A stretch of 64,000 bases of DNA from Exiguobacterium algae (GTDB lineage: Bacteria > Bacillota > Bacilli > Exiguobacteriales > Exiguobacteriaceae), in assembly GCF_018617875.1 (NCBI RefSeq), contig NZ_JACSKZ010000004.1, positions 124,001-188,000 of the forward strand. Direction: 5' to 3'. A program made the translations under genes and the position numbers. Each line of letters starts with the position of its first letter. Position 1 is the stretch's first letter. The notes beneath the pieces are model-generated. The model worked only from the letters and a program-made list of their open reading frames with translations. It did no database searches and was not told the DNA's origin. Positions 43,731 through 53,321 of the stretch are shown here, piece after piece.

Positions 43731-45095
43731 TTACGCTTTACTGAGCGTCGCCGGATCGTATCGTCTGACAATCCACACGAGTCGAATGAAGAGCAAGACT
43801 GCCCCGGCCGCAAGACCGGCAATCAGTCCAATCCAATATCCGTCCGGTCCGATTCCTACCAGTTCTGCCAACGTGTAACCGAGAGGCAGTCCGATGACCC
43901 AGTATGCGATCAACGATAAGACGAGCGTCACATTCACATCCTTGAATCCTCGGAGTATTCCCTGAATGGGTGCTGCAACCGCATCAGAAAGTTGGAAAAA
44001 CACCGCAAAAATCATGAAGTGCGAGGCCAGTTCAATCACTCTCGCATCATTTGTATAAATCGCAGCGACTTGTTCATTTTGCCAGAACAAGAGCGCACCG
44101 GAAAAGAGGGATACCGCCAAACATAAGGCGATGCCGATTTTCGCATAGCGCACCGCATCCTTCAGACGACGGGCCCCCAATTCATATCCGACAACGATGG
44201 TCAATGCACTCGAAGCCGAAAGCGGAAGCATGTATACGAACGAGGCGAAGTTGATTGCCGCCTGGTGAGCCGCCACGATATGGTCGCCATATGAGCTGAG
44301 AAGTAACGTAACGGCCGCGAAAATACTAACCTCGGCAAAAATCGCCAACCCGATTGGGGCACCTAACTGCAGCAGTTCTTTTTGCTTCAGCCAAACCATC
44401 CGTTCGGGCACTCGTAAAAATTGATAGTTCCGAAACGGCTTCCCGTTTCTTACGAAACCGAATGCCAGGAAAAAGAGAAACCAATACGTCAAGCTCGAAG
44501 CGATGCCTGCTCCAATTCCACCAAAGGCAGGCACTCCCAGTTTTCCAAATATGAAGATGTAATTTAATCCGACATTAATGGGTAACCCTAATAGTATGAG
44601 GATCATCGAAACTCGTGTCTTTCCTAACGCGTCCATGAGTGTGCGCAGGACGTTGAATAAAAACATCGGTAAGACACCAAATCCGAGGGCGAACAAGTAG
44701 TACGTCGCAATCCTCTTCCCTTCATCGCTAAGCCCCATTTTTTCAATCGCCGTCGGCACGAACAGAAGACCGAAGAGAATTGTTCCGACACTGATGGCAA
44801 TCGCCAAATAAATACCTTGGAACAACGTCTGTTGAATTTGTTTATGGTCTCGGGCGCCTAATGCTTGGGCAACAATCGGGGCGACCGCAAGAAGAATACC
44901 GCTCAACCCCGTATAGACCGGCATCCACAGACTCGACCCGACACCCACGCCAGCCAAATCAATCGCGCCGGCGCGGCCCGACATGACCGTATCAAAAAAG
45001 CTAATCAAATAAAAAGACACTTGCGTGACTAGGATCGGGAAAAATATTGTTAAAAATAATTTGATCTTTTCATTCATTGAATGTGTCTGGAACAT
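43731..45095 (-). CDS. MATE family multidrug/cation antiporter
   Basis: Membrane protein of 454 residues with 12 helices: FLTIFFPILVTQVSFYLISFFDTVMSGRAG near the N-terminus and the second-half repeat LLQLGAPIGLAIFAEVSIFAAVTLLL with HIVAAHQAAINFASFVYMLPLSASSALTI. NorM-like exporters of cationic drugs driven by Na+ or H+. The start at 45095 has TGAGG 7 bases upstream; 45077 (MNEKIKLF) is another choice. The CHAD gene starts only 39 bases away on the other strand. Confidence 0.9.
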   Translation of the reverse strand: MFQTHSMNEKIKLFLTIFFPILVTQVSFYLISFFDTVMSGRAGAIDLAGVGVGSSLWMPVYTGLSGILLAVAPIVAQALGARDHKQIQQTLFQGIYLAIAISVGTILFGLLFVPTAIEKMGLSDEGKRIATYYLFALGFGVLPMFLFNVLRTLMDALGKTRVSMILILLGLPINVGLNYIFIFGKLGVPAFGGIGAGIASSLTYWFLFFLAFGFVRNGKPFRNYQFLRVPERMVWLKQKELLQLGAPIGLAIFAEVSIFAAVTLLLSSYGDHIVAAHQAAINFASFVYMLPLSASSALTIVVGYELGARRLKDAVRYAKIGIALCLAVSLFSGALLFWQNEQVAAIYTNDARVIELASHFMIFAVFFQLSDAVAAPIQGILRGFKDVNVTLVLSLIAYWVIGLPLGYTLAELVGIGPDGYWIGLIAGLAAGAVLLFIRLVWIVRRYDPATLSKA

Positions 45096-45134
45096 GTACA
45101 ACCTCATCTCTTTTTTCAGAAAGGAAACGATAAA

Positions 45135-45908
45135 ATGAATCAACGGAATGCAGAAAAACTAAAGTTTGAACTTTTGGAAACGTGGAACACATTCAACCAT
45201 TATGTGACCGAGGCGTTGACGTTTCAAAATTCAGAAGACATCCACCGTGCTCGTGTTCATTTGCGGAAATTGATCACGTTCATGCAGGTGTATGAAACGA
45301 AGCCGGCAACGTTCCGTCAATTGAAACAGCTGATGGAAGCGCTCGGGCATGTACGAGACAGCGATGTGCTCATCGAGAGTTTTGATGTATCCGATGATCT
45401 CGATCAGGCTTTTCTCGAGGAAATGGAAAGACAGCGTGCCGCGAACAGAACCGTTCTGACGACCCGTGTCGGAGAGAAAATGACGCCTTCCCTCGACCAG
45501 CAACTGCGGCGGTTCATTGGTGGCCAGCTATTTCGTGCGTTCAAAAAACAAGATGCTTCGTCTTTTCTGGACAAAGCCAAGGCCGAGCGCAAAGAGCGCA
45601 TCCGCGCTTCCAAAAACACCACGGACAGCGATACGCTTCTCGAAACCTTGCACAAAGTGAGACTCGCCGTAAAACGTGAACGTTATTTGCATGAGTATTT
45701 ATTAAATTATGAGAGCGATGCCTCCATCGAAGTGGTGCGCAAATTGAAACAGATTCAAACGACGCTTGGAGAGATGAATGACACGCACCAGTTACTCCTC
45801 CAGTGGGAGGCGTTCACCCCTCCATCGTATTTAAAAGAAGCGTATGCGAAAAGAGTGACGACGCTCCGGTCTACGCTTGAAGAGTCTATCCATCACGTCT
45901 CCCTTTAG
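45135..45908 (+). CDS. CHAD domain protein (polyphosphate-binding type)
   Basis: Helical protein of 257 residues. The CHAD pattern of conserved His, Arg and Lys is clear: DIHRARVHLRKLITFMQVYE, ALGHVRDSDVLIESF, and the second repeat LLETLHKVRLAVKRERYLHEYL. CHAD domains bind polyphosphate through these basic faces. There is no CYTH domain here; the protein is CHAD alone. ATG 45135 follows AAAGGA. Its stop overlaps that of the convergent glutaminase gene by four bases. Confidence 0.9.
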   Translation: MNQRNAEKLKFELLETWNTFNHYVTEALTFQNSEDIHRARVHLRKLITFMQVYETKPATFRQLKQLMEALGHVRDSDVLIESFDVSDDLDQAFLEEMERQRAANRTVLTTRVGEKMTPSLDQQLRRFIGGQLFRAFKKQDASSFLDKAKAERKERIRASKNTTDSDTLLETLHKVRLAVKRERYLHEYLLNYESDASIEVVRKLKQIQTTLGEMNDTHQLLLQWEAFTPPSYLKEAYAKRVTTLRSTLEESIHHVSL

Positions 45909-46846
45909 CGTGATGTATACCGTTCGACGAGGAGCTCCAACAACTTCATGCCGGCAATCGAATTTCCTTTTGAATCAAGTGCAGGACCGAAAATCCCGAA
46001 CCCGACATCACTTAACTCCAGTTCATGCTTTCCGGTCGCTAAGATGGCGCCCGAAACACCACTTTTTCCAGGTAACCCGACACGAACCGCAAATTCACCG
46101 GACGCATCATACATCCCACACGTTGTCATAATGGCTTTCACAATTCGAACGACACGTCGTGGTATTAACTCTTCTCCCGTTTCAGGGTCTTCTCCATTTC
46201 CTGCTAAAATGCGACCAATCCGTGCTAAGTCGAAACAGTCGATCTCGATGGCGCATTGTTTCGTGTACACATCGATAATCTCATCAACGTCCCCTTCTAC
46301 AATGCCGTGGTGACGCATAAAGTATAATAAAGCCCGGTTCAAGTCGGTCGTCTCATATTCCGAGCGGGCGACTTTTTCGTTGTATGTCACCTGTTCGACA
46401 GGAACATTTAATAAGGTCGCTAAAAACTGACGGAATTGAAAAATCTTTAACTCCGCCGTCTCCCCTAAGATCATACTCGTCACCGCAAGTGCACCAGCGT
46501 TGATCATGGGGTTCAACGGTTTGGAAGGCACGGTCTCTTCAAGCTTCGCAATCGAATTGAAGGCATCCCCTGTCGGCTCCATCCCGACTTTAGAAAATAC
46601 ATAGTCTTCTCCAAATTCCATCAACACATAGCAAAGGGCAAGTGCTTTGGAGACACTTTGAATCGTAAACTTGTGATGCACATCGCCCGCGTGGATATAA
46701 GTACCGTCCGGAAGGCAGATGGCCACCCCGAGTAAATCGCCTTTCACATGTGCCAGTTCAGGAATATAGTCGGCGACTTTCCCTTGGGCGGTGTACGGGC
46801 GACATTCGTCGACTAAATGCTCCAATTGTTGTTGTAGTACATTCAT
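45905..46846 (-). CDS. glsA: glutaminase
   Basis: Serine-dependent glutaminase of 313 residues, beta-lactamase fold: glutamine to glutamate and ammonia. The SxxK catalytic pair is in FTIQSVSKALALCYVL; PSKPLNPMINAGALAV, ESNKE-like YNEKVARSEYETTDLNRALLYFM, GVSGAILATGKHELELSDVGFGIFGPALD are further family blocks. GAGGTGA is the ribosome site. A small membrane protein gene lies 47 bases upstream and may share its transcript. Confidence 0.94.
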   Translation of the reverse strand: MNVLQQQLEHLVDECRPYTAQGKVADYIPELAHVKGDLLGVAICLPDGTYIHAGDVHHKFTIQSVSKALALCYVLMEFGEDYVFSKVGMEPTGDAFNSIAKLEETVPSKPLNPMINAGALAVTSMILGETAELKIFQFRQFLATLLNVPVEQVTYNEKVARSEYETTDLNRALLYFMRHHGIVEGDVDEIIDVYTKQCAIEIDCFDLARIGRILAGNGEDPETGEELIPRRVVRIVKAIMTTCGMYDASGEFAVRVGLPGKSGVSGAILATGKHELELSDVGFGIFGPALDSKGNSIAGMKLLELLVERYTSR

Positions 46847-46893
46847 TCGATCACCTCGTTTTCCTTCGATATAAAACCTGTTGGTCGAATCGG

Positions 46894-47067
46894 TTAACCG
46901 TCATAACCGTCAGGCGGTCCATCTCCTTTATACCACTCTTCGTCCGCCCAAATCATCGGTGGCGATTCTTCGTCCCCTTCAAGCTTCTCCCCTTTTTGAT
47001 TCATCACCATGATAAAACTCACCACTCCGAACACGACAATGCCAGAGAGTATGGCAAACCAAACCAT
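46894..47067 (-). CDS. small single-helix membrane protein, hypothetical
   Basis: A 57-residue protein starting MVWFAILSGIVVFGVVSFIM at 47067, 9 bases after AAAGGAG. One N-terminal membrane helix, then an acidic, Pro- and Trp-containing tail (EGDEESPPMIWADEEWYKGDGPPDGYDG). Not recognised. Probably cotranscribed with glsA. Confidence 0.65.
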   Translation of the reverse strand: MVWFAILSGIVVFGVVSFIMVMNQKGEKLEGDEESPPMIWADEEWYKGDGPPDGYDG

Positions 47068-47173
47068 CTTCTTTCTCTCCTTTCGAATTCGTGACAAATT
47101 CGTCTAGAACATCGTGATACTTATCCTATGTCTCCGTCAAAATTCTCGGTAACGTTGAACAGAAAACTACTTC

Positions 47174-48547
47174 ATGAAATGGGTGAATCGATTGAACAAG
47201 ATTGCAATCATCGGCGGAGGCATCACTGGCCTCGCAGCTGCCCACTATGCAAAACAGGCGGGTGCTCACGTCACATTGTTCGAAGCAAGCGAGCGAATTG
47301 GTGGAAAAATCAAGACGGTCTATCAAGACGGATTTACGTTAGAAGGTGGACCGGATGGATATATGGCAAGAAAACCGACACTGACTGAACTGATTACGGA
47401 TCTCGGCCTTGAAGAGCATCTCGTTCGTTCAAAAACAGGGACGTCCTATATTTATGTGCGCCAAAAGCTTCGTCAAATGCCGGCGGGATCTGTCATGGGC
47501 ATCCCGACAAAATTTTGGCCGATGGTCAAAACCGACTTGTTTACATGGCGCGGGAAACTTCGGGCGGGATTCGATTTGTTCCTTCCACGTGTGTATGAAG
47601 GAGAAGACATCTCCCTCGACCGGTTTTTCCGTACACGTCTTGGTTCTGAAGTCGTCGATGCGATGATTGAACCCCTTCTGTCAGGAATTTATAACGGTAC
47701 GCTCGAAGACATGAGTATCGAATCTACTTTCCCTCAGTTTATCACGATTGAACAGAAAACACGCAGTCTGATCCTTGGCATGAAAGCTCTCACACCTCCT
47801 GTTCAAGCGGGTGTGAAACCGAAAGAGGCTGGAAAGTTCTTATCACTTGACCAGGGACTTGGCGCATTGGTCGAAGCGTTGCGCCCATCCATTGACCGGC
47901 TTGAGACAAGCACGCAAGTGCAGTCGATTCGTCCACATGAAGTGACCTTGTCCAACGGTCACGTCGAGCAGTTCGATGGCATCATCATCGCAACGTCTCC
48001 GAACGCTCTCGGAGGACTGTTGCAAATTCCCGAAGCAGAACGTTTGTCGCAACTGAAGCGCACATCCTCGATGACGGTCCTCGCAGCATTCGAAGAAGGT
48101 GATGTGCAGGCACTGGACGGAACCGGATATGTCATTGCCAAGGCGGAACACAATGCGTTGACCGCTTGCAGCTGGATGCACAAGAAATGGCCGCACATGG
48201 CACCGGAAGGCAAAGCATTGCTTCGGATGTACATCGGTTCTGACCACGTCCCTCACTTGCTTGAAGAAGATGATGAGACAGTCGCCGCATTTGCCCTAAA
48301 CGAACTCCGCCGGATTCAACAGGTCGGGACACCGCTCTTCACGAAAGTAGAACGCCACATTCATACGATGCCGCAATACGAGGTAGGCCATAAACAATCC
48401 GTACGTGCGTTTGAAGAGGCCATTTCAGCAATGGATGGGATTGAAGCATGCGGGGCCATCTTACACGGCGTCGGACTACCGGACTGTGTCGATTCGGCCA
48501 AGCGTGCCGTCGAGCGACTCCATATTACTCAAGAGGTGACAGTATGA
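47174..48547 (+). CDS. hemY: HemY-type porphyrinogen oxidase
   Basis: FAD enzyme of 457 residues. Dinucleotide motif AIIGGGITGLAAAHYAKQAGAHVTLFEAS near residue 12, GGKIKTVYQDGFTLEGGPDGYMARKP, FWPMVKTDLFTWRGKLR and a C-terminal CGAILHGVGLPDCVDSAKRAVE. In Gram-positive bacteria HemY oxidises coproporphyrinogen III to coproporphyrin III. No ribosome site of quality is near the ATG at 47174; GTG 47183 or TTG 47192 (just before NKIAIIGGG) are alternatives. Its stop overlaps the next start (ATGA), coupling it to a radical SAM gene rather than to hemE or hemH. Confidence 0.92.
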   Translation: MKWVNRLNKIAIIGGGITGLAAAHYAKQAGAHVTLFEASERIGGKIKTVYQDGFTLEGGPDGYMARKPTLTELITDLGLEEHLVRSKTGTSYIYVRQKLRQMPAGSVMGIPTKFWPMVKTDLFTWRGKLRAGFDLFLPRVYEGEDISLDRFFRTRLGSEVVDAMIEPLLSGIYNGTLEDMSIESTFPQFITIEQKTRSLILGMKALTPPVQAGVKPKEAGKFLSLDQGLGALVEALRPSIDRLETSTQVQSIRPHEVTLSNGHVEQFDGIIIATSPNALGGLLQIPEAERLSQLKRTSSMTVLAAFEEGDVQALDGTGYVIAKAEHNALTACSWMHKKWPHMAPEGKALLRMYIGSDHVPHLLEEDDETVAAFALNELRRIQQVGTPLFTKVERHIHTMPQYEVGHKQSVRAFEEAISAMDGIEACGAILHGVGLPDCVDSAKRAVERLHITQEVTV

Positions 48548-49626
48548 GACAGATTGACTACAACCAAAACCCATTCATCGTCATTTGGGAAGTGACCCGT
48601 GCTTGCGCATTATCCTGCGTCCATTGCCGTGCCGAAGCACAATTCCACCGTTATCCGGATGAGTTGGATACCGAGCAAGGAAAGGCCTTGATTCGGGACA
48701 TTCATGCGATGGGAAACCCCATCCTCGTCTTCACAGGGGGTGACCCGCTGATGCGTGAGGATTTGTTTGAACTGACAGAATATGCGGCCTCACTCGGCAT
48801 GCGCGTTTCCATGACCCCATCAGCTACCCCCCGCGTCACGCATGATGCCGTGAAGCGAGCAAAAGCTGCCGGACTTACGCGGTGGGCCTTTTCTTTAGAT
48901 GGTCCGGATGCGGAGTCGCATGACTATTTCCGGGGAACACGTGGTAGTTTCGACCGGACCATTCGCGGGATTTCCTATTTTCGTGAGGAAGGCATGTCCT
49001 TCCAAATCAACACGACCGTCACGGAGTACAACGTCGATCGTTTACCCGAAATCGCCAAGCTCGTCGAAGCGCTCGGTGTTTCCGTTTGGACGCTCTTCTT
49101 CCTCGTTCCGACAGGACGCGGCTCTTTACTGCAGCCGATTTCACCGGAACAGCATGAAGATGTGTTGAGATGGGCGTTTGCCCTCCAGGAGACGGTTCCG
49201 TTCATCATCTCCACGACAGAGGCCCAGTTCTATCGCCGGGTCGCCCGCCAAGAGAATCAAAAACGAAAAGAAGCCGGACTCCCTCCGATTGGTCATCCAC
49301 ATGATGATTTGGCAAAAGCACCGCGCGGGACGAATGACGGGAATGGCTTCGTCTTTATCTCGCACACGGGAGACGTTCAACCATCCGGATTTCTTCCAAT
49401 CAAGTGCGGTAATGTCAAAACGACTCCCCTCGCTGAGATTTACCGTCATCATCCGACGTTCAAGGCGTTACGCGACCCCGACACCCATCACGGTAAATGC
49501 GGGTATTGTGAATATCGCTACCTTTGCGGTGGATCACGGGCGCGGGCATATGCCGTCACAGGGGACTATAAGGAAGCAGAACCATATTGTATCTATCAAC
49601 CGGAACGACCAATCGTTCACGCATAA
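48544..49626 (+). CDS. radical SAM/SPASM protein, AhbD/NirJ-like (TIGR04053 type)
   Basis: Radical SAM enzyme of 360 residues. The N-terminal cluster motif is CALSCVHC after FIVIWEVTR; then LVFTGGDPLMRED (the GGE-like SAM motif with Asp), AFSLDGPDAESHDYFRG and LFFLVPTGRG. A C-terminal SPASM domain holds further Cys: KCGN, KCGYCEYRYLCGGSRARA and PYC. The layout matches the AhbD/NirJ group that acts on haem precursors and the TIGR04053 family. Coupling to hemY supports a haem-related role, perhaps decarboxylation of coprohaem; this is inference. The start at 48544 follows AGAGGTGA. Confidence 0.88.
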   Translation: MRQIDYNQNPFIVIWEVTRACALSCVHCRAEAQFHRYPDELDTEQGKALIRDIHAMGNPILVFTGGDPLMREDLFELTEYAASLGMRVSMTPSATPRVTHDAVKRAKAAGLTRWAFSLDGPDAESHDYFRGTRGSFDRTIRGISYFREEGMSFQINTTVTEYNVDRLPEIAKLVEALGVSVWTLFFLVPTGRGSLLQPISPEQHEDVLRWAFALQETVPFIISTTEAQFYRRVARQENQKRKEAGLPPIGHPHDDLAKAPRGTNDGNGFVFISHTGDVQPSGFLPIKCGNVKTTPLAEIYRHHPTFKALRDPDTHHGKCGYCEYRYLCGGSRARAYAVTGDYKEAEPYCIYQPERPIVHA

Positions 49627-49668
49627 CCGCACGCTTGGTTATTCATTGGGCGGCAAGAACAGACACGT

Positions 49669-49707
49669 AAAAAGAGGAATCCCGTCATTGGGATTCCTCT
49701 TTCTTTA
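49669..49707. terminator. bidirectional terminator
   Basis: AAAGAGGAATCCC-loop-GGGATTCCTCTTT, between the convergent radical SAM and clpB genes. Confidence 0.85.
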
Positions 49708-52296
49708 TGCATTGACCGTAGTAGGCCGTAGCGTCAACGTATCGTTTTCGACATCGATGACGACCGTTTGGCCATCTTCGATCTCACCTGCCAAAATACT
49801 GCGGGCGAGTTTCGTTTCAATCGTCCGTTGCACGTAACGATTGATTGGTCGCGCACCGAACTGCGGTTCATACGCCTCATCGGCGACGAACGCTTTCGCA
49901 GCGTCTGTAATCTCGATTTGGATCGAGCGTGTCGTGAGACGTTGACTCATCCGGTCGACCGCCTTCTCAACGATTTGACCGATCTGATCTTTCGTGAGCG
50001 GATGGAAGAGGATGGTCTCATCGACCCGGTTTAAAAATTCCGGTCGGAAATGACGGCGCAGTTTCTCGAGGACTTGTCGTTCCTCCGCCTCATCGATTAC
50101 CCCGTCTTTTGCCGCTTCGAGCAAAATGTCCGCACCGATGTTCGACGTCATGATGACAATTGTGTTTTTAAAGTCGACGATGCGACCGTGCGAATCGGTC
50201 AAACGACCGTCATCGAGCAGTTGCAACAAGATGTTGAAGACGTCCGGATGTGCCTTCTCGACTTCATCGAGCAGGAGAACCGAATACGGGTTTCGACGGA
50301 CGGCTTCCGTCAACTGCCCGCCTTCCTCATATCCGATATAGCCCGGAGGTGCACCGACAAGTCGTGATACGGCATGTTTCTCCATATATTCACTCATGTC
50401 GAGTCGAACGATATGATCCTCCGAGTCAAACATCGCTTCGGCGAGTGCTTTCCCGAGTTCCGTCTTCCCGACACCGGTCGGACCGAGGAATAAGAATGAC
50501 CCAATCGGACGGTTCGGATCCTTGATTCCGGCACGGGCACGAATCACCGCGTCACTCACCAGTTTGATTGCCTCATCCTGACCGAAGACACGTTTATGCA
50601 AGATAGTCTCCAGATTGAGTAATTTATCCCGTTCGCCTTCTGTCAGCTTCGCGACGGGAATACCCGTCCATTTTGACACCACTTCAGCAATTTCTTCTTC
50701 CGTCACTTCTTCACGAACGAGCTCCCGTGTGACCGCTCCGGCCAATTCTTCGGCTTCCTCCAGTTCACGTTCAAGTTCAGGAATTCGACCGTACTTGAGC
50801 TCGGATGCGCGGTTCAAATCGTATCGGCTTTCTGCTTCTTGTAAGTCGAGCCGCACTTTTTCCAGTTCTCCCCGAATCTGTTGTACGCGATGTGTCGACT
50901 CTTTTTCATTCTCCCAGCGAAGTCGCAACGAGTCTGACTGTTCCCTTAGGGAGGCCAGTTCTTGTTGCAAGGCGTCGAGTCGTTTCTTCGAGGCATCGTC
51001 ACTTTCTTTTTTCAGTGCCGCTTCTTCAATTTCAAGCTGCATGACACGACGGACCAGTTCATCGAGTTCGGCCGGCATCGATTCCATCTCGGTTCGGATC
51101 ATCGCACACGATTCATCGACGAGGTCGATCGCTTTGTCCGGCATGAAGCGGTCCGTAATATAACGGTTCGATAACATGGCGGCTGCAACGAGTGCGTTAT
51201 CATGGATCCGGACCCCGTGGTGAATCTCAAAACGCTCTTTCAAGCCACGCAAAATCGAAATCGTGTCTTCAACGTCCGGCTCATCAACGAGCACTTGTTG
51301 GAAACGTCGTTCGAGCGCCGGGTCTTTCTCGATATATTGTCGGTACTCATCCAATGTCGTGGCCCCGATACAGTGTAACTCTCCACGGGCGAGCATCGGT
51401 TTGAGCATGTTTCCGGCGTCCATCGCCCCTTCCGATTTGCCGGCGCCGACAATCGTATGCAGCTCGTCGATAAACAGGATGATGGTCCCTTCCGCTTCCT
51501 TCACTTCATTCAAGACTGCTTGCAGTCGCTCTTCAAACTCCCCGCGATATTTCGCACCCGCGACGAGCGAACTCATATCCAGACTGAAAATCGTCTTATC
51601 CTTTAAGCTTTCCGGTACATCTCCGCGAACAATCCGCTGGGCAAGCCCTTCCACGATTGCCGTTTTCCCGACCCCTGGTTCCCCGATGAGGACCGGATTG
51701 TTTTTCGTTTTTCGGCTTAAAATGCGGATGACACGCCGGATCTCACTATCGCGCCCGATGACCGGGTCGATTTTTCCGGTCTTCACTTCCTGTATGAGGT
51801 CCCGTCCATACTTTGTCAAAACATCATATGTCGCTTCCGGTGATTTCGACGTGATGCGACGGTTTCCACGAACTGCGACGAGTGCTTCCCGAATCCGTTC
51901 TTCCGTCACACCTTTTCGCTCGAGCATCGCCTGCGCTTGGCTGTTGTTTAATAAAATCCCGAGCAAAATATGTTCGACCGACACATATTCGTCGTTCATT
52001 CCGGTCGCTTCGCGTTCTGCCGTCGTTAATACGTTTAACAAAGAAGAAGAAATCATCGGCGTCGTCGGATTTTGGAGTTTTGGCGCGTTCTTCAGTGAGA
52101 GCGCGACTTCCCCTTCAATCTCTGAGACGTTGACCTCCATCTTTTGAAAGAGGAGTGGCGCGATGCCATCAGTTTGTGAAATCATCGAGGCGAGTACATG
52201 CCATTCATTGATTTCGCTATGATGATATTGTTTCGCCAACGCTTGAGAACTGACAATACATTCATGTGCTTTATCTGTAAATCGATTAAAGTCCAT
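49705..52296 (-). CDS. clpB: protein disaggregase ClpB
   Basis: AAA+ disaggregase of 863 residues that frees proteins from aggregates with DnaK/DnaJ. An N-domain ([16 protein letters not shown]), first ATPase with GEPGVGKT and [12 protein letters not shown], a coiled middle domain (about 390-520) that separates ClpB from ClpC and lacks UvrB-like features, second ATPase with [16 protein letters not shown] and [15 protein letters not shown]. No ClpP loop is seen. ATG 52296 lies 7 bases after AGGAGG; a GTG precedes it. It follows the DnaJ-like gene by 18 bases in one operon under a CtsR box. Confidence 0.95.
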   Translation of the reverse strand: MDFNRFTDKAHECIVSSQALAKQYHHSEINEWHVLASMISQTDGIAPLLFQKMEVNVSEIEGEVALSLKNAPKLQNPTTPMISSSLLNVLTTAEREATGMNDEYVSVEHILLGILLNNSQAQAMLERKGVTEERIREALVAVRGNRRITSKSPEATYDVLTKYGRDLIQEVKTGKIDPVIGRDSEIRRVIRILSRKTKNNPVLIGEPGVGKTAIVEGLAQRIVRGDVPESLKDKTIFSLDMSSLVAGAKYRGEFEERLQAVLNEVKEAEGTIILFIDELHTIVGAGKSEGAMDAGNMLKPMLARGELHCIGATTLDEYRQYIEKDPALERRFQQVLVDEPDVEDTISILRGLKERFEIHHGVRIHDNALVAAAMLSNRYITDRFMPDKAIDLVDESCAMIRTEMESMPAELDELVRRVMQLEIEEAALKKESDDASKKRLDALQQELASLREQSDSLRLRWENEKESTHRVQQIRGELEKVRLDLQEAESRYDLNRASELKYGRIPELERELEEAEELAGAVTRELVREEVTEEEIAEVVSKWTGIPVAKLTEGERDKLLNLETILHKRVFGQDEAIKLVSDAVIRARAGIKDPNRPIGSFLFLGPTGVGKTELGKALAEAMFDSEDHIVRLDMSEYMEKHAVSRLVGAPPGYIGYEEGGQLTEAVRRNPYSVLLLDEVEKAHPDVFNILLQLLDDGRLTDSHGRIVDFKNTIVIMTSNIGADILLEAAKDGVIDEAEERQVLEKLRRHFRPEFLNRVDETILFHPLTKDQIGQIVEKAVDRMSQRLTTRSIQIEITDAAKAFVADEAYEPQFGARPINRYVQRTIETKLARSILAGEIEDGQTVVIDVENDTLTLRPTTVNA

Positions 52297-52314
52297 CACG
52301 ATTCCTCCTATTCC

Positions 52315-53181
52315 TTAATGTTCAAGTTGCTCATAAACAGAACGGTGCTTGGCATCTAACGGGAGTTCGACTTCTAACTGGACAAACAGGTCAGACCGTA
52401 CTTTTGTAGTGGTCATAAACCCGCGTCCCGGAATACGCATCCGTTGTCCGGGGCGAGACCCCGGTTTCACTTTCAATTTGACGCGGCCCCCGTCCAGAGT
52501 CGAGACAATGACATCTGTCCCGTCTAAAAACTCGAGTGGACGAAGTCGTTTCACCGTGATGACGTTCGACCCTTCACGACGATACGTATCATCATCCGTG
52601 AAATGAAGTTCGACATATACGTCCCCCCGGTCTCCGGCTTGACCGACCCGGCTACTCTTTCCTTTCAGACGCAGTTTTTGACCTTCATACGCCCCTTGTG
52701 GAATTTTCACGTTGACGGTCCCCGTTTGAAGTCGAAGACTCACTTTCGAATCTCGGGTGAGTTGACTGAGCGGAACGTTCACCCGTACAGTCTCGTCCAA
52801 ATCCTCTTCTACTGCTTGATTGAAAAAACTACCGAACATGTCTTCAAATCCGAACGTACGGGACGTTGTTCGAGACCCGCCACCGAACTGACGGAACAAG
52901 TCTTCGAATTGTGCCGATCCTTCCCCGTAACTTTCACCGCCACCGAAGCCTTGCCCGAACGTCGGTCCGTCCGGACTGCCATAGCGGTCATAGTTCTCTT
53001 TTTTCTCGGGATCGCTCAATACGTCGAACGCTTCTTGAATCGACTTGAACCGGTCCTGCGCGCCCGGGTCTTTATTCACGTCCGGATGATATTGTTTCGC
53101 TAGTTTTCGATATGCACGTTTAATGTCTTGCTCGGACGCCTCCTTAGAGACTCCGAGCACATCATAATAGTTTTTTGCCAT
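52315..53181 (-). CDS. cbpA: CbpA-type DnaJ cochaperone, no zinc finger
   Basis: J-domain protein of 288 residues. Residues 1-70 are the J domain with HPD (KQYHPDVNKDPG), then a Gly/Phe-rich linker (GFGGGESYGEG, FGGGSRTTSRTFGFEDMFGSFF) and two C-terminal substrate-binding domains (VNVKIPQGAYEGQKLRLKGKSS; GRVKLKVKPGSRPGQRMRIPGRGF). The Cys-rich zinc domain of DnaJ is absent, so it is the CbpA class. It would steer DnaK to aggregates; the clpB operon supports that. Confidence 0.93.
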   Translation of the reverse strand: MAKNYYDVLGVSKEASEQDIKRAYRKLAKQYHPDVNKDPGAQDRFKSIQEAFDVLSDPEKKENYDRYGSPDGPTFGQGFGGGESYGEGSAQFEDLFRQFGGGSRTTSRTFGFEDMFGSFFNQAVEEDLDETVRVNVPLSQLTRDSKVSLRLQTGTVNVKIPQGAYEGQKLRLKGKSSRVGQAGDRGDVYVELHFTDDDTYRREGSNVITVKRLRPLEFLDGTDVIVSTLDGGRVKLKVKPGSRPGQRMRIPGRGFMTTTKVRSDLFVQLEVELPLDAKHRSVYEQLEH

Positions 53182-53224
53182 CTCGAATCACCTCACCTAT
53201 CCCTTTCCCGTTTCTGTTAAGTCT

Positions 53225-53254
53225 ATTCTACTCAATTGGTCAAATAAGGTCAAA
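53225..53254 (-). promoter_or_regulatory. ctsR box: CtsR operator and promoter of cbpA-clpB
   Basis: Heptad repeat GGTCAAA-TAA-GGTCAAA (read on +, 53238-53254) is an exact CtsR site. On the minus strand it covers the -35 TTGACC (53248-53253), with a 17-base spacer to -10 TAGAAT (53225-53230). CtsR should block transcription until heat or protein stress. Confidence 0.9.
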
Positions 53255-53321
53255 GATTTTCATCTCTACTCCTCATACGAAAAAAAGGAGGAATTCGTTT
53301 CAAAACGAACTCCTCACTTCT

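Noticed and set aside
50615-51163. 182-codon open frame opposite clpB middle domain
   Set aside because: Ser-rich shadow caused by codon bias of the coiled-coil region.
51263-52147. 294-codon open frame on + opposite clpB
   Set aside because: It is the mirror of the clpB coding strand, low-complexity Ser/Arg-rich, with no ribosome site; clpB is certain.
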